A stretch of DNA of 58,136 nt from a bacterium (GCA_029565735.1 JAKQNO010000102.1:1-58136); one strand, 5' to 3'. Positions 16,715 to 25,559 are shown, numbered from the stretch's first letter. Numbers and translations: made by a program. Notes: generated by a model not told the origin, from the letters alone.

Positions 16715-17104
16715 TCAGTTGTCTACCTTGTTCAGCTTTATGCGCCTTATTCCCAGCGGCACTTTCCATTCTATAATATCGTTTTCACTGTAGCCTATGA
16801 CCGCTGTTCCTATCGGCGCCAGCACCGAAACCTTTTCGCCTTCGGCGTCCGCCTCTGCGGGAAGCACCAGCTTAAAAACGGTTTTTTCCCCTGTATCTTC
16901 ATCAATCATTTCCACTGTTGAACCTATCCTTACAAGCCCTTTGCGCTGTTCCTGCCCGTTCTTTATAACCTTTGCCCTGCTTATTTCCTTTAACAGCTGG
17001 TCAAAATATTTTCTGTTGCTGCCGTTTATTCCGGCATTGCCGGACGTAAGCCTTTTTATTGCGTTAACGTCATCTTCATACACATAAATCTCTTTGGTTT
17101 CCAT
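16715..17104 (-). CDS. Rnk-like GreA/GreB-family protein
   Basis: 129 residues, close to the 136 of E. coli Rnk. The C-terminal half carries the GreA/B FKBP-like fold (VRIGSTVEMIDEDTGEKTVF, VLAPIGTAVIGYSENDIIEW). The N-terminal half is only a short helical region without the acidic-tipped coiled coil of true Gre factors, as in Rnk, which binds RNA polymerase without stimulating cleavage. A role in transcription is therefore likely, the detail unknown. Monocistronic; a strong hairpin separates it from the antiporter unit upstream. Confidence 0.85.
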   Translation of the reverse strand: METKEIYVYEDDVNAIKRLTSGNAGINGSNRKYFDQLLKEISRAKVIKNGQEQRKGLVRIGSTVEMIDEDTGEKTVFKLVLPAEADAEGEKVSVLAPIGTAVIGYSENDIIEWKVPLGIRRIKLNKVDN

Positions 17105-17130
17105 GTTTTCTCTCCTTTGTTTATAAAATA

Positions 17131-17176
17131 AAAAATCCGGAATCCATAAACCTTTGGTTTATAAATCCCGGATTAC
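17131..17176 (-). terminator. terminator of the antiporter/MpsC-like unit
   Basis: Long stem (AATCCGG plus ATAAACC arms around TTT, 17134-17174). On the minus strand it is followed by TTTTTTATTTTAT. Lies about 120 bases after the stop at 17296. Confidence 0.85.
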
Positions 17177-17295
17177 TTTTCAATTAGTCCGCGGTTTCCC
17201 GCTTACTCTTTGCCCAGTCTTCCTTATGTTAACTTTATCGGCTTTCGCGTCCTGTAAACATATTTTACAATAACATTAAAATAAAGTCAAACCGG

Positions 17296-17655
17296 CTAAA
17301 AACCCGCTTCAACAACTTTATCCATTTCAAGCACAAAAATTCTTCCGCCTGTTTTTCCGCTTATGTCAGTGTGAACAGACATCACCTTTGCCTTTAACGC
17401 CTCTTCAACCTCTTTTACAAGCGCAGCGCGGGAAATATCAAGCTGTTTTGCCCTTAATGTTTTAATTTCATGCCTTCCGTCTTTTGATTCCGAAAGTGCT
17501 TTTTCCTGATGAGTAAGCACGCCTTTAAGCCGCACATAAACCGTGTCTTTTATGAAATACGCTTTTACTTCAGAAGCCCCTATGCCGGTATCCAGTTTTT
17601 CAAATTTTACAAAAATTTCCCCTATTTTTGCCTCTGCCTGCCCTTTTGTCATCAT
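17296..17655 (-). CDS. MpsC-like protein (DUF2294 family)
   Basis: 119 residues, soluble. The pattern VYVRLKGVLTHQEKALSES in the middle and VMSVHTDISGKTGGRIFVLE near the end match my memory of DUF2294, the family that includes MpsC of the staphylococcal MpsABC cation-translocating system. The ATG overlaps the stop of the antiporter gene (ATGA), so the two are translationally coupled and probably work together. No MpsA or MpsB homologue lies in the window, so the family's known partners are absent here. It may regulate or assist the CPA1 antiporter; that is inference. Confidence 0.75.
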   Translation of the reverse strand: MMTKGQAEAKIGEIFVKFEKLDTGIGASEVKAYFIKDTVYVRLKGVLTHQEKALSESKDGRHEIKTLRAKQLDISRAALVKEVEEALKAKVMSVHTDISGKTGGRIFVLEMDKVVEAGF

Positions 17656-19154
17656 TCAGCGCCTCCGCCTTTTTCTTTTTCCTCTGCTGCCGGTTTTTTG
17701 ACGAAAACATTGCGTTCTATCGTCTTAACAGCCGCTTTGTCCGCCATTACAAGCATAACGTCTCCCGATTCCAGAACCGTGCCGCCATCAGGTATTATAA
17801 ACTGCTCATCCCTTGATATCAGTGTAACAAGCGCGCCTTTGGGTATGCCTATTTCAAAAAGCCTTTTTCCGACCGCGTCAGAACCAAAAGGTATCATGAC
17901 TTCATTTAAATCAGCGTTGACACCCGCCATGGAATCAATTTCAATAGGGGCTTTCTTCCTGTTTATGATGGGCTCTTCAAGGCCAAGCCAGCGCGACACA
18001 ACCGCAATTGTACTGCCCTGAAAAAGCGCGGACAGCAGTACGATAAAAAATACAATATTGAATATTTTTTCCGCACCCGGAACTCCGGCGGTAAGCGGAA
18101 ATATTGCAAGAATTACCGGAACAGCGCCCCTTAACCCCACCCATGAAATCATCACTTTTTCTTTAAATGAAAGTTTTGAAAATGACAGACACGCGAAAAC
18201 CGCGGCCGGCCTTGCGATAAATATTAAAACAAGCCCGGCTATTATACCCTGCCCCGCCACAGGTATGACTTTTGACGGAAACACAAGCAATCCAAGCATA
18301 AGGAATATGACAATCTGCATGAGCCACGCCACGCCGTCATGAAAACGTATAATGTTTTTCTTGTGTATAAACGTGCTGTTTCCAAGGGTGATTCCGGCGA
18401 CATATACGCTTAAGTACCCGTTTCCTTTAAGCTGTGTTGTTACCATAAAAATAATTATGACAAGCGCCATTGTAAGCACGGGATACAAACCGTCATATTC
18501 AAGATTTATTCTGTTTATAAATTTCACCATAAGCTTTCCCAAAATAAAACCGGCGGCAAGGCCTATTAACATTTCAACAAAGAAAGCGGGTATTAAACTT
18601 AATGCCGATGTGCCGCTTGCTGTTATTACCCCTATTATTCCGACGGTTAAAAATACGGCCATAGGGTCATTACTGCCGGATTCAAGCTCTAAAAGCGGTT
18701 TTAAGTTGCCTTTCAGATTAATACCTTTTGAACGCAGAATTGAAAAAACCGCGGCCGCGTCGGTTGAAGACACTATAGCGCCAAGAAGAAGGGCCTCTAT
18801 GACCGGTATTTTCAGCAGAATATGCACCGCATACCCCGTAATTCCGGCAGTGGCAACAACGCCAAGAGTCGCAAGTACAACCCCTTCTTTAATTACGGGT
18901 TTTATCATTACCCATTTAGTGTCAGTTCCGCCGTAAAACAGAATCATTGACAAAGCCAAAATACCTATCCCTTTTGCGATTTCGTTGTCATCAAAGTGTA
19001 TTCCAAACACCCCTTCGGAACCCGCTATCATTCCTATCACCATAAATATTATAAGCGTCGGAAGCCCGAATTTTTCCGAAGCTTTACTTAATACAACGCT
19101 TACAAGCAGCAGCAAAGCCGCCACAAAAAATAGTGATTCATATGAGTACTGCAT
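17652..19154 (-). CDS. CPA1-family K+(Na+)/H+ antiporter, NhaP2/CvrA type
   Basis: 500 residues. About 12 membrane segments in residues 1-385, then a cytoplasmic RCK_C (TrkA-C) domain at about 410-485 (SDAVGKRLFEIGIPKGALVT). The ion-binding region shows SSTDAAAVF (129-137, T131-D132) and ELESGSNDPMAVF (156-168), the CPA1 signature. Such proteins expel K+ or Na+ in exchange for protons, and the RCK_C domain suggests gating by a nucleotide or other ligand. First gene of a two-gene unit with an MpsC-like partner; promoter at 19184-19212 and terminator at 17131-17176 define it. Confidence 0.93.
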   Translation of the reverse strand: MQYSYESLFFVAALLLLVSVVLSKASEKFGLPTLIIFMVIGMIAGSEGVFGIHFDDNEIAKGIGILALSMILFYGGTDTKWVMIKPVIKEGVVLATLGVVATAGITGYAVHILLKIPVIEALLLGAIVSSTDAAAVFSILRSKGINLKGNLKPLLELESGSNDPMAVFLTVGIIGVITASGTSALSLIPAFFVEMLIGLAAGFILGKLMVKFINRINLEYDGLYPVLTMALVIIIFMVTTQLKGNGYLSVYVAGITLGNSTFIHKKNIIRFHDGVAWLMQIVIFLMLGLLVFPSKVIPVAGQGIIAGLVLIFIARPAAVFACLSFSKLSFKEKVMISWVGLRGAVPVILAIFPLTAGVPGAEKIFNIVFFIVLLSALFQGSTIAVVSRWLGLEEPIINRKKAPIEIDSMAGVNADLNEVMIPFGSDAVGKRLFEIGIPKGALVTLISRDEQFIIPDGGTVLESGDVMLVMADKAAVKTIERNVFVKKPAAEEKEKGGGAE

Positions 19155-19183
19155 GAGCCTCTCCTCGGTTTTATTATATTTTC

Positions 19184-19212
19184 ATTGTAATCCGACACGG
19201 TGTTTTTGTCAA
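19184..19212 (-). promoter_or_regulatory. sigma-70 promoter of the antiporter unit
   Basis: Minus strand TTGACA (19207-19212), 17-bp spacer, TACAAT (19184-19189). The leader to the ATG at 19154 is about 25 nt. Confidence 0.75.
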
Positions 19213-19311
19213 TTAATCGAAATTCAGCCTTTTATTATTTTACATTTACTTTTGCCGTAAAATCCTTTATATTGATTAAACTTTAACTTTACTTTTCAGG
19301 AGGATATTATA

Positions 19312-21243
19312 ATGAAAGGCACAATCACGGAAAAAATATTTTCAGCACACCTGGTGTCAGGCTCCCTTAAAACAGGCGAAGAAATAGGAATAAAGATAGA
19401 CCAGACCTTAACCCAGGACGCCACAGGCACCATGGCTTACCTTGAATTTTTAAACTTCAATGTTTCCGCAGTCAGGACCAGACTGTCAGTCAGTTATGTT
19501 GACCATAACACCCTGCAGAGCGGGTTTGAAAACGCGGATGACCACGCGTTTTTGCAGTCAGTGGCTGAAAAATACGGGCTTTGGTTTTCCAAACCCGGAA
19601 ACGGAATTTGCCACCAGGTGCACCTGGAAAAATTCGGGCGGCCTGGCTGGACGCTTGTAGGTTCCGACTCCCACACCCCCACCGCAGGCGGGCTTGGAAT
19701 GCTGGCAATAGGAGTGGGCGGCCTTGACGTTGCCGCGTCGCTTGCAGGTTACCCCTTTAATTTAAAATGTCCGGAAGTTATAGGAATTAAACTTTCAGGC
19801 CGGCTGAAACCATGGTCTTCGGCAAAAGATGTTATCCTGCTTATACTTCAGATGCTGACCGTAAAAGGCGGCGTCGGAAAAGTATTTGAATATTTCGGCG
19901 ACGGCGTAAAATCGCTTTCCGTGCCGGAACGCGCAGTTATAACAAATATGGGCGCGGAGCTTGGCGCCACCACTTCCATCTTCCCTTCAGACGCAAATAC
20001 AAAAGCGTTCCTTGCCGCGTTTGGCAGGGCAAAAGATTTTAAACAGCTGTTGCCGGATAAAGGCGCGCAGTATTCAAAAGTTATAGAGATAGACCTTGCC
20101 AAAGTGGAACCCATGATTGCGCAGCCGCACATGCCTGACAACGTGAAAAAAGTAAAAGAAATTAAGGATAAAAAAGTTAATCAGGTAATTCTTGGCAGCT
20201 GCACCAACAGTTCCTATAAAGATTTGATGACAGCCGCAGCGATATTAAAAGGTAAAAAGGTTGACAAGAATGTATCTTTTGTAATTGCCCCCGGTTCCAA
20301 GACTATCATGGACGCCATGATTAAAAACGGCGCTTTTGCCATATTCCTGGAAGCGGGCGCGCGTATCATTGAATCTGCCTGCGGGCCGTGCATTGGAATG
20401 GGACAGGCGCCTTCAAGCGGCGCGGTTTCTGTCAGGACTTTCAACCGCAACTTTAAAGGGCGCTCCGGCACCAATGACGCGGAAATATACCTTGCAAGCG
20501 TGGAAACAGCAGTGGCAGCAGCACTTACGGGTAAAATTACAGACCCCGTAAAACTTGGCAAATACCCGGCAGTTAAACCGCTTATTAAGTTCCCTATAAA
20601 TAATTCACTTTTATTAAAGCCGCTGTCCCCTGCAAAAAGAAAATCAGTAAAAATTGTCATGGGGCCAAACATTAAACCGCTTCCTGAATCATCCCCTCTT
20701 GCGCAGTCATTAAAGGCAAAGGTAATTGCCGCGTTCGGCGATAACATCACCACAGACGACATAATGCCGGCCGGAGCCAAGATACTTCCGTTAAGGAGCA
20801 ATATTCCTGAAATTTCAAAACACGTCTTTGTCAAACTTGATGCGAAATTTTATGAAAAAGCGCTTGCCAATAAACCCGGTGTGATAATCGGCGGGGAAAA
20901 TTACGGCCAGGGAAGCTCGCGCGAGCACGCCGCCCTTGCCCCTATGTACCTTGGCATAAAAGCGGTTATCGTGAAATCATTTGCCCGCATACACAAGGCA
21001 AACCTTATAAACTTTGGCATTTTGCCCCTTACTTTTAAAAATCCGGAAGATTACGCAAAATGCAAAGAAGGCATTGTTATAAACTTTGAAAACCTTGCAT
21101 CATCCGTTAAAAACGGAAATGACATAGAAGCGGTATTGGAAAACGGGATTAAAATAACGCTAACTTATTCACTGTCAGAACGCGACCGCGATATTCTTCT
21201 TGCCGGCGGGACGATAGATTATATTAAGAGACAGATCAAATAA
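19312..21243 (+). CDS. aconitate hydratase (short bacterial type)
   Basis: 643 residues. Isomerises citrate to isocitrate, linking the Re-citrate synthase and Icd encoded at 6306-8932. The [4Fe-4S] ligands are C297 (GSCTNSS), C357 and C360 (SACGPCIG). The swivel domain occupies about 470-643 (GDNITTDDIMPAG, GENYGQGSSREHAA). The length of about 640, rather than 890 as in AcnA, matches the putative aconitase family known from Aquifex and anaerobes. AGGAGG precedes the ATG. It is monocistronic and separated from the other TCA genes by about 8 kb. Confidence 0.94.
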   Translation: MKGTITEKIFSAHLVSGSLKTGEEIGIKIDQTLTQDATGTMAYLEFLNFNVSAVRTRLSVSYVDHNTLQSGFENADDHAFLQSVAEKYGLWFSKPGNGICHQVHLEKFGRPGWTLVGSDSHTPTAGGLGMLAIGVGGLDVAASLAGYPFNLKCPEVIGIKLSGRLKPWSSAKDVILLILQMLTVKGGVGKVFEYFGDGVKSLSVPERAVITNMGAELGATTSIFPSDANTKAFLAAFGRAKDFKQLLPDKGAQYSKVIEIDLAKVEPMIAQPHMPDNVKKVKEIKDKKVNQVILGSCTNSSYKDLMTAAAILKGKKVDKNVSFVIAPGSKTIMDAMIKNGAFAIFLEAGARIIESACGPCIGMGQAPSSGAVSVRTFNRNFKGRSGTNDAEIYLASVETAVAAALTGKITDPVKLGKYPAVKPLIKFPINNSLLLKPLSPAKRKSVKIVMGPNIKPLPESSPLAQSLKAKVIAAFGDNITTDDIMPAGAKILPLRSNIPEISKHVFVKLDAKFYEKALANKPGVIIGGENYGQGSSREHAALAPMYLGIKAVIVKSFARIHKANLINFGILPLTFKNPEDYAKCKEGIVINFENLASSVKNGNDIEAVLENGIKITLTYSLSERDRDILLAGGTIDYIKRQIK

Positions 21244-21347
21244 TGCAGCTCGGAAGTTTAGCAGCTCGGCAGCTAGGTTAAGACTAACCCGAGAACATAA
21301 GCGGTCCGGCGGCTTGGTTAAAATTAAATTGTGAAAGTTTATAGGTT
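21244..21347. repeat. GCAGCTCGG / GGTTAA word block
   Basis: First part of the 309-bp gap after the aconitase gene. Degenerate words (GCAGCTCGG, CAGCTCGGCAGC, GGTTAAGACTAACCC). GGTTAAGACTAACC at 21276-21289 is a short near-palindrome. No gene seen. Confidence 0.5.
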
Positions 21348-21436
21348 TGGTAGCCGCACCCTTTAGGGTGCGTGTTCTTTTAATTAAAATACCAATTACA
21401 AAATCAACTGCCGCACCCTGAAGGGTGCGCCTACCA
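21348..21436. repeat. REP-like palindromes, family A copies 4 and 5, inverted pair
   Basis: Copy 4 (21348-21372) is on the minus strand and copy 5 (21412-21436) on the plus strand. Their tails point outward and the pair could form one larger hairpin. Confidence 0.85.
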
Positions 21437-21484
21437 ATACAAAACCTGACTGATTCTTTTATTTTTAAGATAACGCTTTATGAA

Positions 21485-21542
21485 TTAAGCCTTTACCAAG
21501 CATCCAAGCCTCTACGCATCCAAGCCTCTGCTATTATTTATG
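21485..21542. repeat. CATCCAAGC words and family C flank
   Basis: ACCAAGCATCCAAGCCTC is the reverse complement of the family E words at 24312. It is followed by GCTATTATTTATG, which also stands at 41318-41331, in both places directly before the end of a leftward gene. Confidence 0.6.
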
Positions 21543-21552
21543 GGATAAGTTT

Positions 21553-22116
21553 TCAGTCTTTATATATCACTTCATATATCGTATAAAGTTTGTGCTTTTT
21601 TCTTGAGGTTTCCACGCAGACTTTTATGTCCTTCTTTTTTTTCAGCTCAAGAAGCACTTCTATTACTCCGGCAAAATGTTCAGCCGCGGCGCCCTGCGTG
21701 CCGTCAAGGCCAAGGATGGAATAAACCCAGTGCCCTTTATCGTGTTTGATTGTTTTGACATCAACTATCCTGTAGTGGGAGTGAAGATTAGGTATAAGAA
21801 ATTTATCCGCCAGGAAAGATATCGGCATAATCCTGACAAACAGCCCTGTTAACCCCGAAAACCATTTTTTTGTGTCATACTTTGAATATTCCCTGCAGCC
21901 TGAAATATCGCCGTCATAGAACATCTCGCACATTTTAAGGGATGGTTTTACAAAGTAATCGTCGGAATCATACCATTCTGATTCAAATTTTCCGTAAGAA
22001 TACAGGTCAGCTGCTGTTTTGGGAATTTTTTTCAGCCATAACTGAAAGTTTTCTTCGCCGAAATTTTTTCTGATAAATTCCGGCATTAACGCCATCATTT
22101 TCCTGTTTATTTCCAT
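21553..22116 (-). CDS. hypothetical cytoplasmic protein
   Basis: 187 residues from MEINRKMMALMPEFIRKNFG. The longer ORF begins with a GTG at 22155 that overlaps the -10 box of a good promoter, so the ATG at 22116 (GGGCGGTG upstream, expected leader about 25 nt) is more likely. No membrane segment or signal. The middle (FESEWYDSDDYFVKPSLKMC) and C-terminal part (VCVETSRKKHKLYTIYEVIY) read like a small ligand-binding domain of the V4R/heme-NO-binding or TIGR02265 kind, but this is only an impression; function unknown. Confidence 0.65.
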   Translation of the reverse strand: MEINRKMMALMPEFIRKNFGEENFQLWLKKIPKTAADLYSYGKFESEWYDSDDYFVKPSLKMCEMFYDGDISGCREYSKYDTKKWFSGLTGLFVRIMPISFLADKFLIPNLHSHYRIVDVKTIKHDKGHWVYSILGLDGTQGAAAEHFAGVIEVLLELKKKKDIKVCVETSRKKHKLYTIYEVIYKD

Positions 22117-22146
22117 TTGCACCGCCCGTTTCTTTAATTCATTTCT

Positions 22147-22175
22147 ATTATACACTTAAAAAAACGTTTTTTCAA
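22147..22175 (-). promoter_or_regulatory. sigma-70 promoter of the 21553-22116 gene
   Basis: Minus strand TTGAAA (22170-22175), 17-bp spacer, TATAAT (22147-22152). It overlaps the alternative GTG start and so decides for the internal ATG. Confidence 0.75.
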
Positions 22176-22188
22176 ATGGCTGCGGTTT

Positions 22189-22518
22189 CTACCACTCTTT
22201 AAATATCACGAATACCGCAAGAATTATCAGCGCAAAACCCGCAGCGTGGTTCCATCTCATCGGCTCTTTAAGATAAAAAATTGAGAAAACTCCAAAAACT
22301 ATCAGCGTTATGACTTCCTGAATGGTTTTAAGCTCCGCGGCCGAAAACTGGCCGTGGCCTATCCTGTTTGCCGGCACCTGAAAGCAGTATTCAACAAAAG
22401 CAATTATCCAGCTGATAAGTATCACCTTAAACAAAGGATGATCCTTGAATTTAAGGTGTCCGTACCACGCGAAGGTCATAAAAATATTTGAAATAACAAG
22501 CAGAAGCACTGTTTTCAT
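22189..22518 (-). CDS. DUF486 membrane protein (DMT-like)
   Basis: 109 residues with four hydrophobic segments. The sequence pattern (IFMTFAWYGHLKF near the start, QVPANRIGHGQFSAAELKTI in the middle, YLKEPMRWNHAAGFALI near the end) is that of PF04342/DUF486, small proteins related to half-size drug/metabolite transporters and likely to dimerise. Transport substrate unknown. Its ATG overlaps the stop of the upstream lipoprotein gene by 4 bp, so translation is coupled. Confidence 0.88.
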   Translation of the reverse strand: MKTVLLLVISNIFMTFAWYGHLKFKDHPLFKVILISWIIAFVEYCFQVPANRIGHGQFSAAELKTIQEVITLIVFGVFSIFYLKEPMRWNHAAGFALIILAVFVIFKEW

Positions 22519-22886
22519 GGTATTGGTTCGCCCTGTTCTTCTTCCAGTTCTTTCGGCGCGGTAACCGCGGACGGAGTGGGTTGTGAATCAATTTTTTCAA
22601 GGCCTTCTTCAGACGCGCCTTCAATATCGGCGGATTCAATCTCCTGCTGCGCTTCATTCATGCCGGTATCATCATCCGCAAAAACTTCTTCTTCCGCGGC
22701 TGTTGAAGACACCGGCTGATAGCCGCTGTTTTCGACTTCGGGCAGGTTATTGGTATCAAGCACAGCTTCTTCCGCGGCAGTGTCCTGCCCGGATGTTATT
22801 TCAAAAAGGGCGCAGGAAGAGATAAAACAAAACGCCGACGCTAAAAGTGCCAAAAAAAACATTTTACTGTTTTTAATCACTGACAT
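22515..22886 (-). CDS. acidic low-complexity lipoprotein
   Basis: 123 residues. Signal MFFLALLASAFCFISSC with the lipobox Cys at about residue 25. The mature part is disordered, rich in Glu, Ala, Ser and Pro (EEEVFADDDTGMNEAQQEIE), with no recognisable domain. It lies between purA and the DUF486 gene in the same direction; a 29-bp gap to purA suggests a shared transcript. Function unknown. Confidence 0.7.
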   Translation of the reverse strand: MSVIKNSKMFFLALLASAFCFISSCALFEITSGQDTAAEEAVLDTNNLPEVENSGYQPVSSTAAEEEVFADDDTGMNEAQQEIESADIEGASEEGLEKIDSQPTPSAVTAPKELEEEQGEPIP

Positions 22887-22915
22887 AAACCGCCGCTTAT
22901 TATTTTAGGCCCTCT

Positions 22916-24196
22916 TTATCTTTTTATTATCTGTTCCCTTTCCGGCCCCACTGAAACTATTGATACTTTTACGCCGGTGTAATCTTCAATAAATTTAATA
23001 TATCTTTTTACATCCGCAGGCATCTGCGCGTACTTTCTTATCTTTGACAGGTCGGCGCCCCACCCTTTAAGGGTTTTATAAACGGGTTTCGCGGAATACA
23101 GCTCTTCGCCGTCAGCCACAAAAGACCTTGTTTTTTTGGATTTATACATGTATTCCGTGCATACCTTGATTTCGTCAAATATTGAAAGAACATCTATCTT
23201 TGTCAGAATTATATCCGTAAGGCCGTTTAATTCGCATACATATTTTAAAGCCACAAGGTCAAGCCAGCCGCAGCGCCTTGGCCTTCCGGTTGTGGCGCCG
23301 AATTCGCCGCCTTCTTTTCTTGTCGCTTCGCCTGTCTTTTCATCCATCTCTGTCGGCATCGGCCCGTTGCCGACCCTTGTCTGGTATGCTTTTGTGATGC
23401 CCCAGACTTTATTGATAACTTTATGCGATACTCCCGCGCCTGTCATGACGCCGCCGATTGTGGGATTGCTGGAAGTGACAAACGGATATGTACCGAAATC
23501 AATATCCAGAAGCGCGCCCTGCGCGCCTTCAAAAAGGATTTTTTTGCCTTTCTTATTCGCCTCATTTATTACCGCGGAAGTGCTGCCCACAAAAGGCTTA
23601 ATTATTTTGCTTAACTTTTCAAGTTCATCCATAACCGTCTTTTTTGAAACAGGTTCAGCCCCGTAAAATTCCTTTAACAGGAAATTCTTTTCGTCAAGGT
23701 TTTCCGTGATTTTTTCTTCAAGGGTCTTTGCTTTAAATAAATCCCTTACCCTTATGCCGGTCCTGGTGTATTTATCCGTGTAAGCGGGCCCGATTCCGCG
23801 GCCTGTCGTGCCTATTTTCTTCTCGCCTGTCTTTTTGCCTTCCCTTGCCTTGTCTATCGCCTTGTGGTACGGCAGTACAACATGTGCGTTATCGCTTATG
23901 ATAAGGTTCTTTGACGTGATTTTTATCCCCTGCGCTTTAAGGCCGTTTATCTCATCCACAAGCGCGTTTAAATCAAGCACAACGCTGTTGCCTATAATAT
24001 TTAATTTGTCCGGGTGCAGAATTCCCGAAGGAAGAAGGTGCATAACATATTTTTTATCCCCTATTATAACCGTGTGTCCGGCGTTGGCGCCGCCCTGATA
24101 ACGCACTATAACGTCATATTTTTCGGAAAAAAGGTCTACTATTTTTCCTTTTCCTTCATCTCCCCACTGCGAACCTATTATCACGTCTGCCGGCAT
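22916..24196 (-). CDS. purA: adenylosuccinate synthetase
   Basis: 426 residues from MPADVIIGSQWGDEGKGKIV. Joins IMP and aspartate using GTP, the first committed step to AMP. The N-terminal GDEGKGK loop with the catalytic Asp, the later NAGHT His, and the C-terminal nucleotide motif are present; the length is typical. The ORF extends 23 codons upstream, but AAGGAG stands just before the chosen ATG and those extra codons lie in the leader of the promoter at 24254-24281. Confidence 0.96.
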   Translation of the reverse strand: MPADVIIGSQWGDEGKGKIVDLFSEKYDVIVRYQGGANAGHTVIIGDKKYVMHLLPSGILHPDKLNIIGNSVVLDLNALVDEINGLKAQGIKITSKNLIISDNAHVVLPYHKAIDKAREGKKTGEKKIGTTGRGIGPAYTDKYTRTGIRVRDLFKAKTLEEKITENLDEKNFLLKEFYGAEPVSKKTVMDELEKLSKIIKPFVGSTSAVINEANKKGKKILFEGAQGALLDIDFGTYPFVTSSNPTIGGVMTGAGVSHKVINKVWGITKAYQTRVGNGPMPTEMDEKTGEATRKEGGEFGATTGRPRRCGWLDLVALKYVCELNGLTDIILTKIDVLSIFDEIKVCTEYMYKSKKTRSFVADGEELYSAKPVYKTLKGWGADLSKIRKYAQMPADVKRYIKFIEDYTGVKVSIVSVGPEREQIIKR

Positions 24197-24253
24197 ATCA
24201 ATACTCCTTGTATATAATATTCGCGCTTTTAAAAACGCGCACAAACCTTTCAT

Positions 24254-24281
24254 ATTATATATCAATTATCCCCGCATGCAA
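24254..24281 (-). promoter_or_regulatory. probable promoter of purA
   Basis: Minus strand TTGCAT (24276-24281), 16-bp spacer, TATAAT (24254-24259). The leader to purA is about 50 nt. The -35 box is weak. Confidence 0.55.
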
Positions 24282-24311
24282 GAATAATTTAGAGGGAGGG
24301 CAATAGTACCG

Positions 24312-24382
24312 GATGCTTAGACGCTTGGATGCTTGGATGCTTGGAAGGTTAGATCTGGTAGACGCGGGTCTTCAGCCCGCGG
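24312..24382. repeat. family E words followed by REP-like family B copy 3
   Basis: GATGCTTGGATGCTTGGA tandem words (24312-24350) are followed at 24356-24382 by a minus-strand B palindrome (GAAG variant of the loop). Confidence 0.8.
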
Positions 24383-24448
24383 CAGTTGTTTTTTATTTTT
24401 TTCAGCGGAAATGTTTTCGCATTGGCGGTTATAACAGGTCATTTCGTC

Positions 24449-25183
24449 TTAAATTCCTTCTACTATCTCCCCAATTTCAAGAAATATAAGATTATTAAAA
24501 GCATTTTTCTCAGCCCATTTTTTAACATTCTCCGTAACACAAAAGAACTCTCCCATTAAATGTCTTTTCATGTCATCCCGTAAAACAACTTCAAAAAAAT
24601 CATAACCCTTAACCGATGATCCGGGTACATAAATACCTTTATTTTCTTTTCTTTTTGTAATCACATTAACAAATTCACTCCCGTTCCACTCAGCAGTAAT
24701 ACCTGACAATTCCATTAAACCGCTATAAGAAAATCTATGGCATTTTTTGCAATTTTCTATAACCTTTACTGTCGTTCTTGTTAAATCAGCTTTTACTATA
24801 TGTTCACAACCTCCAATTGCCAGAAGCTTTTCACCTTCGTATGGCAGCCAGATTCTTTTCTTTGTCCTTCCGTCTATATGTTTTGGTTTTTTAACCTTTT
24901 TATCCTGAATCATCTCTACCGGCCAGGTTAATATACCTTTAAAGGTTTTCTGCATTTCTAACATAATACTTTCTTTTACAATTAAATGACCTAAAAACGC
25001 ATAAGTAAAATCGGCAATAACATCAGAACCCGGCTCCCATTCAATTATTAACGGCGGTAAAAGGCAAATATCAGGATATTCCTGACATAACAAACACTTT
25101 TTGCTTGATTGCCACGTACCTCGGATACCCGCTTTGGCAAAAACATTCTCTCTAAAAGTTCTCATTTCATAAATTTTATTCAT
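24449..25183 (-). CDS. double-CxxC protein, possible SitI6-like immunity protein
   Basis: 244 residues, cytoplasmic. Two CxxC pairs, CLLC (about 31-34) and CKKC (about 145-148), frame a middle region, and the end has a DFFEVVLRDDMKR...FCVTENVKKWAEK...FLEIGEIVEG layout. This resembles the double-CXXCG family described in Myxococcus as immunity proteins paired with Sit toxins, but identity is low by eye and no toxin gene is adjacent. The gene is noticeably AT-rich compared with purA and serA on either side and is bordered by repeat blocks, which suggests acquisition. ATG with AGAGGG upstream. Confidence 0.6.
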   Translation of the reverse strand: MNKIYEMRTFRENVFAKAGIRGTWQSSKKCLLCQEYPDICLLPPLIIEWEPGSDVIADFTYAFLGHLIVKESIMLEMQKTFKGILTWPVEMIQDKKVKKPKHIDGRTKKRIWLPYEGEKLLAIGGCEHIVKADLTRTTVKVIENCKKCHRFSYSGLMELSGITAEWNGSEFVNVITKRKENKGIYVPGSSVKGYDFFEVVLRDDMKRHLMGEFFCVTENVKKWAEKNAFNNLIFLEIGEIVEGI

Positions 25184-25333
25184 CTGCTAAACCCTCTTTT
25201 ATTTACCAACATCCTCAACCCCTAAATAAATTGTCTTCCCATAATCTGTGAGTTAAGTTTAACAAAACAACGGTGTTTGAACAAACGGAATTTTATGGGA
25301 ATTCAGGGCAAGAATGAAAAAATACTGCTAAAA

Positions 25334-25469
25334 CCGCGGGCTAAAGACCCGCGTCTACCAGAACAAAATAAAATCCAAACCAACTACAACTACCGCGGGC
25401 TGAAGACCCGCGTCTACCATAACCATAACGCAAATCTAAAAAACGCGCCCTAAAGGGACGCGGCTACCA
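25334..25469 (+). repeat. REP-like palindromes: B copy 4, B copy 5, A copy 6
   Basis: B at 25334-25360 and 25393-25419, A at 25444-25469 (arm variant GCGCCCT / AGGGACGC), all in the same orientation with tails CTACCA. They occupy the middle of the 396-bp gap between the 24449 gene and serA; outside them and the serA terminator I see nothing. Confidence 0.85.
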
Positions 25470-25525
25470 GAACAAGAAAAATCAAACATCAAAAACAAAA
25501 CATAAATACAGCAAACAAAATAAAT

Positions 25526-25559
25526 AAAAAAAGCGCGGGCAATTGCCCGCGCTTTTTTT
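25526..25559 (-). terminator. terminator of the serA operon
   Basis: Perfect stem GCGCGGGC / GCCCGCGC with an AATT loop, flanked by A7 and T7. Lies 20 bases after the serA stop. Confidence 0.9.

Noticed and set aside
18352-18936. 194-residue plus-strand ORF inside the antiporter gene
   Set aside because: Antisense to a complete CPA1 antiporter with conserved motifs.
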